Origin: Candidatus Iainarchaeum sp.
GTDB taxonomy: Archaea > Iainarchaeota > Iainarchaeia > Iainarchaeales > Iainarchaeaceae
DNA: 33,000 nucleotides
Reading direction: 5' to 3'
NCBI GenBank assembly: GCA_016202305.1
Contig: JACQPB010000040.1
Span: 1-33,000, forward strand
The notes under the pieces were generated by a model. It was not told the DNA's origin. It worked only from the letters and a program-made list of their open reading frames with translations, and did no database searches. Shown one piece after another: positions 13,945 through 21,648 of the stretch (positions are counted from its first letter, which is position 1; every line of letters starts with the position of its first letter). A program made the position numbers and the translations under genes.

Positions 13945-16353
13945 TTATTTCTTGGCAGAATGAATCTGCTGCTCCTTCCTCGCAATCGCCTGCCTCGTCT
14001 TCAGCACCGTGTCGGGGTTCAGCGAAATCGAGTCGATGCCCTGCTCCACGAGGAACTCTGCAAAGTCAGGGAAGTCAGATGGCGCCTGGCCGCATATCCC
14101 TATCTTCCGCTTGCGGGCCTTCGCGACCTTTATCACGTGCGCAATGAGGTTCTTCACAGCCCCGTTCTTCTCGTTGGCGATGTGCGTCACGATGCCGGAA
14201 TCGCGGTCAAGGCCGAGAGTCAGCTGGGTGAGGTCGTTGCTGCCTATCGAGAAACCGTCGAAGACCTTGCAGAACTCCTCGGCAAGAATGACGTTCGAGG
14301 GTATTTCGCACATGACATAGACCTCGAGGCCGTCCTTCCCCTGCACGAGGCCGTTCCTCTTCATCTCCGCAATGACCTTACGCCCTTCCTCAGGCGTGCG
14401 GCAGAACGGAACCATCACTTTCAGGTTTGCTAGGCCCATTTCCTTGCGCACTTTTTTCACAGCCTCACACTCGAGGCCGAATGCCTCCCTGAATGCAGGG
14501 TCGTAATAACGCGATGCGCCACGCCACCCCAGCATCGGGTTCTCTTCCTTCGGCTCGAACTGCGCCCCGCCGATGAGGTTGGCGTACTCGTTGGTCTTGA
14601 AATCGGAGAATCGCAGAATCACGGGCCGCGGATAAAAGGCCGCGGCGATCATTGCGATGCCCTCGGCGAGTCTGTCTGTGTAGAACCGGACCTTGTCCTT
14701 GTAGCCATGCGTCAGAGCCTCTATCCGCTTCTTCGCGGCCTCATCCTTGAGCGAACTGAAGTTCAGCAGCGCATTGGGATGTATCTTGATGTAGGAATTC
14801 ACTATGAACTCCTCGCGGCAGAGGCCCACGCCGTCATTCGGAATCATGGCGAACTCGAACGCCTGCTCCGGATTGCCGACGTTCATCATGATTTTGGTGT
14901 GCGTTGCCGGCAAATCCGAAATCCTGGTCTTGCGCACCTCGAATGCGAGCTTGCCGTCATAGACCCTGCCCTTCTCGCCTTCCGCGCATGAAACAGTGAC
15001 AATGGCCCCTGTCTTTATCGCGCTGGCGGCGTTACCTGTCCCGACAACAGCCGGAATGCCGAGCTCGCGCGAAACGATTGCCGCATGGGAAGTGCGTCCC
15101 CCGCGCTCCGTCACGATCGCGGAAGCAATCTTCATTATCGGCTCCCAGTCAGGGTCCGTGGTGTCGGTGACGAGAATTTCACCCTTCCTGAACTCGCCAA
15201 TCTTCGAAGCGTCGTTTATCACGTGAGCCCTGCCGGCGCCTATCCTGCCGCCTATAGCCTCGCCCTCGATGATGACCCTGCTCTTGCCCTTCAGGACATA
15301 TTGCTCGAACACGCCGTTGTCACGTTGGCTCTGCACGGTCTCCGGCCTCGCCTGCACAATGAAAAGCTCCCCAGAGTTGCCGTCCTTGGCCCATTCTATG
15401 TCCATCGGCATGGGCTTCCCGCGCTTCGCCGTGTAATGCTTCTCTATCAGGACACCCCACTTGGCCAGCCTCGTTATCTCGGCATCGTCCAGCGTGAACC
15501 TCTGCCTGTCCCTCTCGCTGACGCTTACCGTCTTCACCGGCCTGAGGCCCTCGTGGCAGTAAACCACCTTGATGGCCTTCTCCCCCAGCTTCCTCCCGAT
15601 GATTGGCATGAAGCCCCTCTCTAGCGACGGCTTGAACACTATGAACTGGTCAGGGTTCACCGCACCCTGAACCACGCTCTCCCCAAGCCCCCACGCGCCG
15701 TTTATCAGCACAATCCTGTCAAAGCCCGTTTCAGTGTCAATAGTGAACATCACGCCGGAGCAAGCGATGTCGGAGCGCACCATCTTCTGCACGCCGACGG
15801 AGAGCGCCACCGCGAAGTGGTCGTACTTCTTGTCATGCCTGTAAGAAATCGCGCGGTTGGTGAAAAGCGAGGCAAAGCACTTCTTGCATGCATTCACCAC
15901 GTCATCCGCGCCGCGAATGTTCAGGTAGGTGTCCTGCTGGCCAGCGAAACTCGCATCTGGCATGTCTTCCGCCGTGGCACTGCTCCTCACGGCAACGTCA
16001 AGGCCATGGCCGTACTCCGACTCAAGGCGCCTGTAAGCCGCCACAATCGCGGATTCAACCTCCTTAGGCAGCTCGGTGCGCACAATCATCTGCCTCACGT
16101 TATGGCCCTTCCTCGAAAGCGAGGCCATGTTGCCGGTGTCGAGGCCTTTCAGTTCCGACTCTATCCTCCTGCGCAGCCCCGTGCTGTCAAGGAAAATCCT
16201 ATAGGCCTCTGCAGTCACGGCAAAGCCGTTGGGCACCTTCACGCCCTTGGAGGAAAGCTGCCGGTACATCTCGCCAAGAGAGGCGTTCTTGCCGCCGACC
16301 ACGGGCACGTCCTCGATGCCGAGCTCATCAAACCAGAGAACAAGCTTCTTCAC
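13945..16353 (-). CDS. ppsA: Phosphoenolpyruvate synthase
   Basis: An 802-residue PEP synthase (pyruvate, water dikinase), which converts pyruvate and ATP to PEP, AMP and phosphate and is the entry to gluconeogenesis in archaea. The N-terminal ATP-grasp domain carries VVGGKNASLGEMYRQL and VRSSATAEDMPDASFAGQQ. The phosphohistidine is H423 in GGRTSHAAIVSRELGIPAVV. The C-terminal TIM barrel has VMVPFCRTPEEG and ends in GICGQAPSDFPDF and GIDSISLNPDTV. Length is normal. The start is a GTG at 16353 preceded by GAGGGGGC. Its gene follows the coiled-coil gene by 51 bases on the same strand and may be cotranscribed. Confidence 0.95.
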   Translation of the reverse strand: MKKLVLWFDELGIEDVPVVGGKNASLGEMYRQLSSKGVKVPNGFAVTAEAYRIFLDSTGLRRRIESELKGLDTGNMASLSRKGHNVRQMIVRTELPKEVESAIVAAYRRLESEYGHGLDVAVRSSATAEDMPDASFAGQQDTYLNIRGADDVVNACKKCFASLFTNRAISYRHDKKYDHFAVALSVGVQKMVRSDIACSGVMFTIDTETGFDRIVLINGAWGLGESVVQGAVNPDQFIVFKPSLERGFMPIIGRKLGEKAIKVVYCHEGLRPVKTVSVSERDRQRFTLDDAEITRLAKWGVLIEKHYTAKRGKPMPMDIEWAKDGNSGELFIVQARPETVQSQRDNGVFEQYVLKGKSRVIIEGEAIGGRIGAGRAHVINDASKIGEFRKGEILVTDTTDPDWEPIMKIASAIVTERGGRTSHAAIVSRELGIPAVVGTGNAASAIKTGAIVTVSCAEGEKGRVYDGKLAFEVRKTRISDLPATHTKIMMNVGNPEQAFEFAMIPNDGVGLCREEFIVNSYIKIHPNALLNFSSLKDEAAKKRIEALTHGYKDKVRFYTDRLAEGIAMIAAAFYPRPVILRFSDFKTNEYANLIGGAQFEPKEENPMLGWRGASRYYDPAFREAFGLECEAVKKVRKEMGLANLKVMVPFCRTPEEGRKVIAEMKRNGLVQGKDGLEVYVMCEIPSNVILAEEFCKVFDGFSIGSNDLTQLTLGLDRDSGIVTHIANEKNGAVKNLIAHVIKVAKARKRKIGICGQAPSDFPDFAEFLVEQGIDSISLNPDTVLKTRQAIARKEQQIHSAKK

Positions 16354-16404
16354 TCCACTGCCCCCTCAAAACCACGCGAACAGCTGCAAATAAACACGGA
16401 AAAT

Positions 16405-18195
16405 TCACCCTTTCCTGCCCTTCCTCTTCTTGCGCACCGCATCCTCCGGAATCTTCCCCAGCAACTCCGCCACATCAGCGGAAAATTTCTTCTGGAAGTC
16501 GGAAAGCTCCTGCATCTTCGCGTCTATGCGCCCAAGGTAATCATTTATTGCCTTGTCCTTGGCAATCATGCCCTCGGCAAGCCCCTTCTTCGACTTGTTG
16601 TAGTCCTCGATGCTGCGCTTCACAGTGTTGAGGAACTGCTGCTTGAACAGGTCAAGGGAATCCAGCGAGGCATTGAACTTGTCCACGTCAATCCGCTTCT
16701 CAAGCTCGTCAATCTCCTTCTTCTTCGCCTTGAGCTTCTTGTCCCATTCCAAGAGATTCTCCGAGAAAAGCTCGTCCACGCTCTCGCTGTACTGCTTCTT
16801 GAGCGCGGCCAGGTTATCCGCCTGCGACTTGGAAACCTCCTTCGTGAAAGCGGCCATGTCGCGCCTCATGTCCTGGAACAGGCTGTCGATGTAGTCACGC
16901 ATCTCGCGCTTCTTGTCGAGCACCTGCAAGTCAATCTCCTTGCCCCTGCGCATGAGCTGCTGCTCCAGCTCCTTGAGGCTCGCCAGCCTGTCGGTAATCC
17001 CCTTTGGATCTACCTGCGCCGTGAGCTGGTCAAGCTGCGCGAGCTTGGACTGCACCCTTGCGCCGAGCTCCTGCTCCTTCTCGAGGCGCATGGACGAGAT
17101 TTTCTGCCTCAGGTCCTCGAGCGTACCTTCGGTAATCTTCTCGTGAAGCTGGAGAGCGCGGTTGAGCTTGTCCTCGTCCTCGCCTCGCGACCTCTCTGCA
17201 TTGCGCATGAACTCGCCGAACTTCGACTCCATCCCCATTATGGAGCCATTGGTCTCAGAAATCATCTGGCTCTTCACGGCGTCGAGGCCAGCGAGCCTCT
17301 CATTGAGCGAATTCAGCAACTCGGTGTTGAACTTCTTCTCCCCCTGCACCTTCGCAAGCTCGGCCTGCACTTTAGTATGTATGTCCTGCATCTCCCTCGC
17401 CCTGGCCTCCACGACCTTCATGACCTCGTTCGAGCGTGCCTCCAAATGCGCGTCAATCTTATTAGTGAAAAGAGCGCGCTGGGAATCCAGCAATATCTCG
17501 ACCTTCTTCGACTCAAGGGCTACCTTCTCCGAAATCTTCTGCTCGAGCACTGCGTCAAGCTCCGCCTTTATGCGCTTCATCTCGCCGAGCTTCGCGTCGA
17601 CAGTCGAAAGGATGCCCTTCTCCCAGAGTTCGGAAACGCTCTCGTCCGGCCCGGCCGAGTAGCCCGGATTGTTGATTTGCTTGCCCTTCACCGGAGTGAC
17701 GAGCGGCTCCTCTTCCTCGTCGGCATCACTGTAAATGTCCTCGTCATCAGGAATCATGGGCCCTTCATCCTTCGCCTCCGCATGCGCCTTTGCATCTGGC
17801 TTCTCCCGCACCTGCGCCTTTCCGGCCTGCACCGGCTGCGGCTTCTGGGCAGGCTGGCCGCCGAACTGGAAAAACGGCCTTCCGGCCTTCCCCTGGCTCT
17901 GCGCAGGCGCAACCTGAGGAGGCTTCTCCGGCACCTTCCTCTGCACGGCATCCGAAGGGCCTGGCTGCACCGGCTGCGGCTGCTTAGCCTGCTGACCCGC
18001 ACCGGGCCAGCCTTCAGGAAGCCCCTGCTGTGCCACCTTTCTGCCGGAAAGCTCTGCCTTTGTCTCATCCAAAAGGCCCTTCGCGAGCTGCATGTCTATC
18101 CCCACGGCACGAAGGTTGTCCAGGATTTCCTTGTCGGAAATGTTGAGCTGGAGCAGCCTCACAATCGAATCCTTCAGAACCTGACGCTTGTCCAT
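16405..18195 (-). CDS. Large coiled-coil protein of unknown function
   Basis: A 596-residue soluble protein. Residues 1-50 (MDKRQVLKDSIVRLLQLNIS onward) form a compact helical head resembling small ubiquitin-associated-like or helical repeat folds. Residues about 55-130 are Pro/Gln/Gly/Lys-rich and probably disordered, and about 140-170 are strongly acidic. From about 185 to 580 it is almost continuous Lys/Glu-rich heptad coiled coil, and the protein ends in a basic patch (KKRKGRKG). No membrane segment or signal peptide is seen. ATG 18195 has GGTG six bases upstream and is preferred to GTG 18204. The architecture suggests a structural or tethering protein; no family could be named. Confidence 0.8.
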   Translation of the reverse strand: MDKRQVLKDSIVRLLQLNISDKEILDNLRAVGIDMQLAKGLLDETKAELSGRKVAQQGLPEGWPGAGQQAKQPQPVQPGPSDAVQRKVPEKPPQVAPAQSQGKAGRPFFQFGGQPAQKPQPVQAGKAQVREKPDAKAHAEAKDEGPMIPDDEDIYSDADEEEEPLVTPVKGKQINNPGYSAGPDESVSELWEKGILSTVDAKLGEMKRIKAELDAVLEQKISEKVALESKKVEILLDSQRALFTNKIDAHLEARSNEVMKVVEARAREMQDIHTKVQAELAKVQGEKKFNTELLNSLNERLAGLDAVKSQMISETNGSIMGMESKFGEFMRNAERSRGEDEDKLNRALQLHEKITEGTLEDLRQKISSMRLEKEQELGARVQSKLAQLDQLTAQVDPKGITDRLASLKELEQQLMRRGKEIDLQVLDKKREMRDYIDSLFQDMRRDMAAFTKEVSKSQADNLAALKKQYSESVDELFSENLLEWDKKLKAKKKEIDELEKRIDVDKFNASLDSLDLFKQQFLNTVKRSIEDYNKSKKGLAEGMIAKDKAINDYLGRIDAKMQELSDFQKKFSADVAELLGKIPEDAVRKKRKGRKG

Positions 18196-18240
18196 AACCG
18201 GCACCGCGGCAAAAAACCGAGGATAGTATTGGGGAATTCT

Positions 18241-18250
18241 ATTATATAAG
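18241..18250 (-). promoter_or_regulatory. TATA box of the coiled-coil gene
   Basis: The minus strand reads CTTATATAAT about 50 bases before the ATG at 18195, leaving a short leader that contains the GGTG ribosome site. Confidence 0.5.
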
Positions 18251-18382
18251 CGTTTTTAGGGAACCGGGATTCGACCGCGAAGTCGTTTCCGCGCGTAAAG
18301 CCCGATTCCAAACCGCAAAAAAAAGGCCGACGCCCCAGAACGACCTGATGCCTTAATAACCTCCGGAATCGATTATTCTATA

Positions 18383-18916
18383 ATGCACATTCCTGCGCGA
18401 AACGCGATTGCAATATCGGACAGGCTGAAAACACATGCCGGCTGGCTGAAGAGCATGGCCATGCAGCGCGGCAACAACGGCAACGGCCACTTGAATGGCG
18501 TCCGCATAGACGCCATGACTCCGCGCAAACACCGGAGGCAGCTCCTTTTCGCCGCCGGCGACGGAAAGAGAGAAGCTTTCCGGAAAGCATGGGCCGGCGC
18601 AGAAAACCTTCGCGAGAAGGTCGGCCGTAAACTGCATGGCCCGGAAATACGAAAGAAGGACGCCGTCAAAATCAAAAGACTCATGGAAGAGCACACCCTC
18701 GCCCAAGAGCGGATGGCCGAAAAAAACATTGGAAGGACAGGAGTGCACCGCAGGAGACTGGGAAAAATGGAAAAAGGCTCGGCAGAGGCAAGGTACACGG
18801 AGCTCCGCATGGCACGCCACCAAAGCAAGGGGGCCGCATTCCGCGATGCGCACAGGCATTCGGCCGCACTGCAAAAAACTGTTTTCGGGCTGCTCGGAGA
18901 ATGGAAAAACAGCTAA
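18383..18916 (+). CDS. Basic orphan protein
   Basis: A 177-residue protein, very rich in Arg, Lys, His and Ala, with helical segments such as RKHRRQLLFAAGDGKREAFR and KKDAVKIKRLMEEHTLAQER. No family is recognised. The predicted charge suggests nucleic-acid binding, but this is inference only. An AT-rich site (CTTAATAAC, about 18352-18360) lies 26-30 bases before the ATG. The antisense frame in the same place (18353-18874) is cysteine-rich and lacks compositional sense, so the plus frame is preferred. It ends two bases from the 3' end of tRNA-Ala, which is encoded on the other strand. Confidence 0.5.
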   Translation: MHIPARNAIAISDRLKTHAGWLKSMAMQRGNNGNGHLNGVRIDAMTPRKHRRQLLFAAGDGKREAFRKAWAGAENLREKVGRKLHGPEIRKKDAVKIKRLMEEHTLAQERMAEKNIGRTGVHRRRLGKMEKGSAEARYTELRMARHQSKGAAFRDAHRHSAALQKTVFGLLGEWKNS

Positions 18917-18917
18917 A

Positions 18918-19014
18918 TGGACCCTGCGGGACTCGAACCCGCCGTCTACTGCACATTGGTAAGCTTTCTGCCTAATGCCATGCAGTCGTGTTAAAGCCTC
19001 TACACTAAGGGCCC
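18918..19014 (-). tRNA. tRNA-Ala(GGC) with a 22-nt intron
   Basis: The acceptor is GGGCCCT/AGGGTCC with the G3:U70 wobble pair that marks alanine tRNAs, and discriminator A. The D arm is GTGT-AGAGGCTTTA-ACAC, the anticodon stem ACTGC/GCAGT, the variable loop AGACG and the T arm GCGGG-TTCGAGT-CCCGC. With the intron at 18954-18975 removed, the loop is ATGGCAT, anticodon GGC. CCA is not encoded. Its first 15 bases are also the last codons of the endonuclease gene at 19000-19758. Confidence 0.9.
18954..18975 (-). other. Archaeal tRNA intron in tRNA-Ala (slightly relaxed BHB)
   Basis: The bulges are CAT and TGT. The central helix is ATGG/CCAA with one A-A mismatch, and the inner helix is TAGGC/GCTTA closed by the loop AGAAA. 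Cleavage after the second bulge base gives the canonical 37/38 junction. Confidence 0.8.
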
Positions 19015-19758
19015 CTGGAATTTCCTAGCTTTGTATGGCCTAATAAGCTCTATAAAAGAGCCTACACTGCGACTAAGGAGATATGTGCTGTGACAATCTT
19101 TTAAATTTGCCCTATGATTGACCGAGGTAAAGGAATGGAAGCCAAACTCGGCCAATAAAGATTTTGTTTGATTTGCCAACGATTCGGATGTTGTGTAGAA
19201 GGCTATTCTAATTCTTTTATCCTTACATCGGCATATAGTTCCGTCGGTATCTACTAAGCCGCGCAAAAAACCAATTTTGAATTCCCGCGGAAAATCGGCC
19301 CTTTTCAGTTTTACCGTGCAGTGCTTTATTTGCGGCACATAATCAAGATAACTCATGAAATGCCAGAATATTTTTTTGGAATAAGTTGTTAGCCTGAAGC
19401 GGCCCATAGATTCTTTTTTCAGCCTGAATTTTTTGTTGAAATAACTTTCGAATAGTCCCTTTACATATTTGACATATTCCAGTTTGCCAAAATGCACGTT
19501 TACAGCGTAACTGCCCCTGTCTTTCGCATGGTGTTGACTACCATCTCCTGCGAATATTCCAACAATTTCACCTTCGAGCTCGGAATAGTTTGTCTCGAAC
19601 TGTGGCTCTTCAAATTTCTTGCCACCTTTGAGTTTGGCATAGTACCAATACAATGTAGACTTGTTCCGCCCGGTGATTTTCGAAATTTTATTGAGGGAAA
19701 CGCCTTGCAGGATGAGTTTTTCCACCAGCCCTTTTTCTTCAAAAGTTAATCTGGACAT
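19000..19758 (-). CDS. LAGLIDADG homing endonuclease (free-standing)
   Basis: A 252-residue two-motif LAGLIDADG endonuclease, expected to cut DNA as a monomer. Motif 1 is GEIVGIFAGDGS (about residues 63-74) and motif 2 is GFLRGLVDTDGT (about 163-174), each keeping its catalytic aspartate. An N-terminal HTH (ILQGVSLNKISKITGRNKST) precedes them, a common DNA-binding add-on. The ATG at 19758 is 25 bases from a TATA box, so it is probably leaderless; the frame is open further upstream to 19863 without support. The reading frame runs into tRNA-Ala, and its final G-P-L-V-stop is encoded by the tRNA acceptor and D arm. It is AT-richer than its neighbours and probably mobile. Confidence 0.88.
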   Translation of the reverse strand: MSRLTFEEKGLVEKLILQGVSLNKISKITGRNKSTLYWYYAKLKGGKKFEEPQFETNYSELEGEIVGIFAGDGSQHHAKDRGSYAVNVHFGKLEYVKYVKGLFESYFNKKFRLKKESMGRFRLTTYSKKIFWHFMSYLDYVPQIKHCTVKLKRADFPREFKIGFLRGLVDTDGTICRCKDKRIRIAFYTTSESLANQTKSLLAEFGFHSFTSVNHRANLKDCHSTYLLSRSVGSFIELIRPYKARKFQGPLV

Positions 19759-20024
19759 ATAATGAGTCCGCAAAATTTCTTTATATTCCTCCCCACACCT
19801 CATTGCCGGTGCGGAATCCGGACGGTTCATTCCGAACCACCCTCTATTGCGGATAGAATCCATAGCTCGCGATCAGACAACTCATCGCCATTCTCTGCCG
19901 CCCGAATAGCGGAAAGTATTTCTTCAACAATGCGAAAAGCCTGCCAAAAATGTTTGAATATTTAGGAGATTAGCTATTAGTGTATCAATCTGATAATATA
20001 ATCCCTAAAGCCTTGCCTGAAGTT
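19759..20024. other. 266-base intergenic stretch upstream of the homing endonuclease
   Basis: It holds the endonuclease TATA box (minus-strand AATATAAAG, 19779-19787). It also holds a minus-strand open stretch with no start codon (19827-19961), which would encode about 44 residues of amphipathic helix ending in AIEGGSE. That stretch may be a gene remnant. Nothing else is recognisable. Confidence 0.4.
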
Positions 20025-20255
20025 TCACGGACTTATCAGCAGCACGGTGTCGCCGCGCAGGAGCATCTTCCCGTACCTGTTCTTCGGCTCGCCGCCGACC
20101 AGCTTCTCCGCGTCCTCGAGCACGAGGTTCATGTGTATGTCGAAGGCCTTGAGCGTGCCCCTCACCGCCGTGTTCTCCTTGAGCTCCACGAGCACGGGCT
20201 TGCCTATGGAATCGCTGAGCAAATCAAACGGCCTGTTGCTTACCTTCTCGTTCAT
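20025..20255 (-). CDS. Archaeal Sm-like protein (SmAP/LSm)
   Basis: A 76-residue Sm-fold protein, expected to form a heptameric ring that binds U-rich RNA. The Sm1 motif (KPVLVELKENTAVRGTLKAF, then DIHMNLVLEDAE) and Sm2 motif (KMLLRGDTVLLISP) are both present. Length is normal for archaeal SmAPs. The ATG overlaps the stop of the MinD-like gene by four bases (ATGA), so it is the last gene of that operon. Confidence 0.93.
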   Translation of the reverse strand: MNEKVSNRPFDLLSDSIGKPVLVELKENTAVRGTLKAFDIHMNLVLEDAEKLVGGEPKNRYGKMLLRGDTVLLISP

Positions 20256-21079
20256 TGAAAACCACTTTGTGCTGCCGCCTGCTTCGGCTTGCCACCAAAC
20301 ATTGAGCGCAACTTGTTTAAAATACCCGATACAAGGCCATCCCCATGCGCGGCCTCTGGCGAAACCGGAAGTCCGGCGAGCTTTGCCGCGGCGAGCTGTA
20401 TAGATACGGCCGAAGGCGCATTGGGGCGCCTTATCATCACGGGCGACGCTGTCTCGAACATGAAGCTCTTCCGCATCTCGTCATCGTAAGGCACGGTCGC
20501 GAGCACTGGCAATTCAAGCATCTTCACTATGTCGTCCTTCTTTATCTCGCCCTTCTCGTAGCGCACGAAGTTGATTATGACACCGATTGCCTTGCTACCC
20601 AGCCTCTGCGAAGTTATCTTGGCCTTGAGCACGTCGGCAATGCTCGGGCTGGTCGGCATAGTGATGAGAAGCACCTCATCGGAAGCGGAAATCGCGGCAA
20701 TGACGTTCTTCTCGATGCCTGCGGCGCAGTCAAGGAGCACGAAATCGTACTGCTGCTTTATCGACTCGATGACCGCATGCAGCCTTTCCGAGTCGACGCG
20801 CCGGTAGTTCTCGAGGCTCAGGCCGGAAGGCATGAACCTGACCCCGGCAGGCCCGTCATAAATCGCGTCCTGCACGCTGGCCTCACCCAAGAGGACGTCG
20901 TGCAGCGTGATGGGCGAGTTCTGCATGTTGAGCAGCAATGAAAGGTTGGCCATCGCTATGTCGGCGTCCACGAGGCACACGGAAAGCCCGCGCTTCGCGA
21001 GCGCGATGCCGAGGTTCGCCGTGATGCTGGTCTTGCCCACGCCACCCTTGCCCGAAATCAGCGCTATTACCCGGCCCAT
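20252..21079 (-). CDS. minD: MinD/ParA-family ATPase
   Basis: A 275-residue MinD-like P-loop ATPase. The deviant Walker A SGKGGVGKTSITANLG is near residues 9-24, the switch segment VDADIAMANLSLLL follows, and YDFVLLDCAAGIEKN is the Walker B region. Near the C-terminus GILNKLRSMFGG could form an amphipathic membrane-targeting helix like that of MinD, after a linker. Archaeal MinD homologues position cell-surface or motility machinery or other cargo. It lies 98 bases after the Roadblock-like gene and overlaps the Sm-like gene. Confidence 0.9.
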   Translation of the reverse strand: MGRVIALISGKGGVGKTSITANLGIALAKRGLSVCLVDADIAMANLSLLLNMQNSPITLHDVLLGEASVQDAIYDGPAGVRFMPSGLSLENYRRVDSERLHAVIESIKQQYDFVLLDCAAGIEKNVIAAISASDEVLLITMPTSPSIADVLKAKITSQRLGSKAIGVIINFVRYEKGEIKKDDIVKMLELPVLATVPYDDEMRKSFMFETASPVMIRRPNAPSAVSIQLAAAKLAGLPVSPEAAHGDGLVSGILNKLRSMFGGKPKQAAAQSGFQ

Positions 21080-21177
21080 GACAACCCTTCAAGAAACAAA
21101 ATATGACCAACTATTAAAAAGATAATCCCCCAAAAAACGCCCGAAACACGGTAAACGGCCGCACAACGGCGCGGTAT

Positions 21178-21648
21178 TCAGCCGGTTCCCTTGTGCAGGA
21201 AGAAATTCTCAATCTCCCTCGCGAGGGCCCTCATCTCCACCGGCGATAGGTCTGAAGCGGCCTTCACTATGTAGAGCTTCCTGTTAGAGGGGAAAAACAT
21301 GTGCCACCCGGCGCCGCTCGCCGACTTCACGAGGATTGCATCGCTCCTCGGAATCTCCGACTTCACGTAATTGAAGAGCGCCGCGCCGGAAACCGCCTGC
21401 GAAACAGAATCGCCGTTGGTGGAGGCTATCGCGCTGCCATTGAGGCTCGATACCACTATGTCGTCCACGAGGTGCTTCTTCTTCAGCACCGCGAGGAACT
21501 CGCGCACGTCATCCTTGTCCGTGTCGAACTCGAACCTGTGAGCATAATCCTCAAGGAGCCTTATGTGCCCGCGCGGCTGCTCCGTGTCGTCGACATCGAG
21601 GACCTTCTCCGCAAACTGCATCAGCAGCCTTCTCGCAGCGCCAATCAT
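21178..21648 (-). CDS. Roadblock/LC7-like protein
   Basis: A 156-residue protein. Residues about 55-150 show the Roadblock/LC7 layout: helix (EFLAVLKKKHLV), strand pair (DDIVVSSLNGSAIASTNGDS), helix (AALFNYVKSEI), then strands (SGAGWHMFFPSNRKLYIVKA) and a final helix. Roadblock proteins regulate small GTPases and ParA/MinD-like machines. The N-terminal helix region is unassigned. The ATG overlaps the upstream gene stop by four bases. The assignment rests on fold pattern rather than a sharp motif. Confidence 0.65.
   Translation of the reverse strand: MIGAARRLLMQFAEKVLDVDDTEQPRGHIRLLEDYAHRFEFDTDKDDVREFLAVLKKKHLVDDIVVSSLNGSAIASTNGDSVSQAVSGAALFNYVKSEIPRSDAILVKSASGAGWHMFFPSNRKLYIVKAASDLSPVEMRALAREIENFFLHKGTG

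Noticed and set aside
15817-18249. Long plus-strand open frame (about 810 codons) opposite PEP synthase and the coiled-coil gene
   Set aside because: It is an antisense shadow: it spans two well-supported minus-strand genes and their intergenic gap, and its translation is Leu/Arg/His-rich with no domain.
18260-18280. B-box-like GATTCGAC / GGTCGAATCC suggesting a tRNA remnant
   Set aside because: The flanking bases do not form a T stem, acceptor or anticodon arm on either strand.
18353-18874. Minus-strand frame opposite the basic orphan
   Set aside because: It is rich in Cys, Ser and Phe in no recognisable order and has no ribosome or TATA signal; the plus-strand frame has more protein-like composition.
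19970-19990. TTAGTGTA similar to the 5' part of tRNA-Ala, as a possible attachment-site copy beyond the endonuclease
   Set aside because: It is only eight bases, in opposite orientation to the tRNA, and flanking bases do not match; chance is sufficient.
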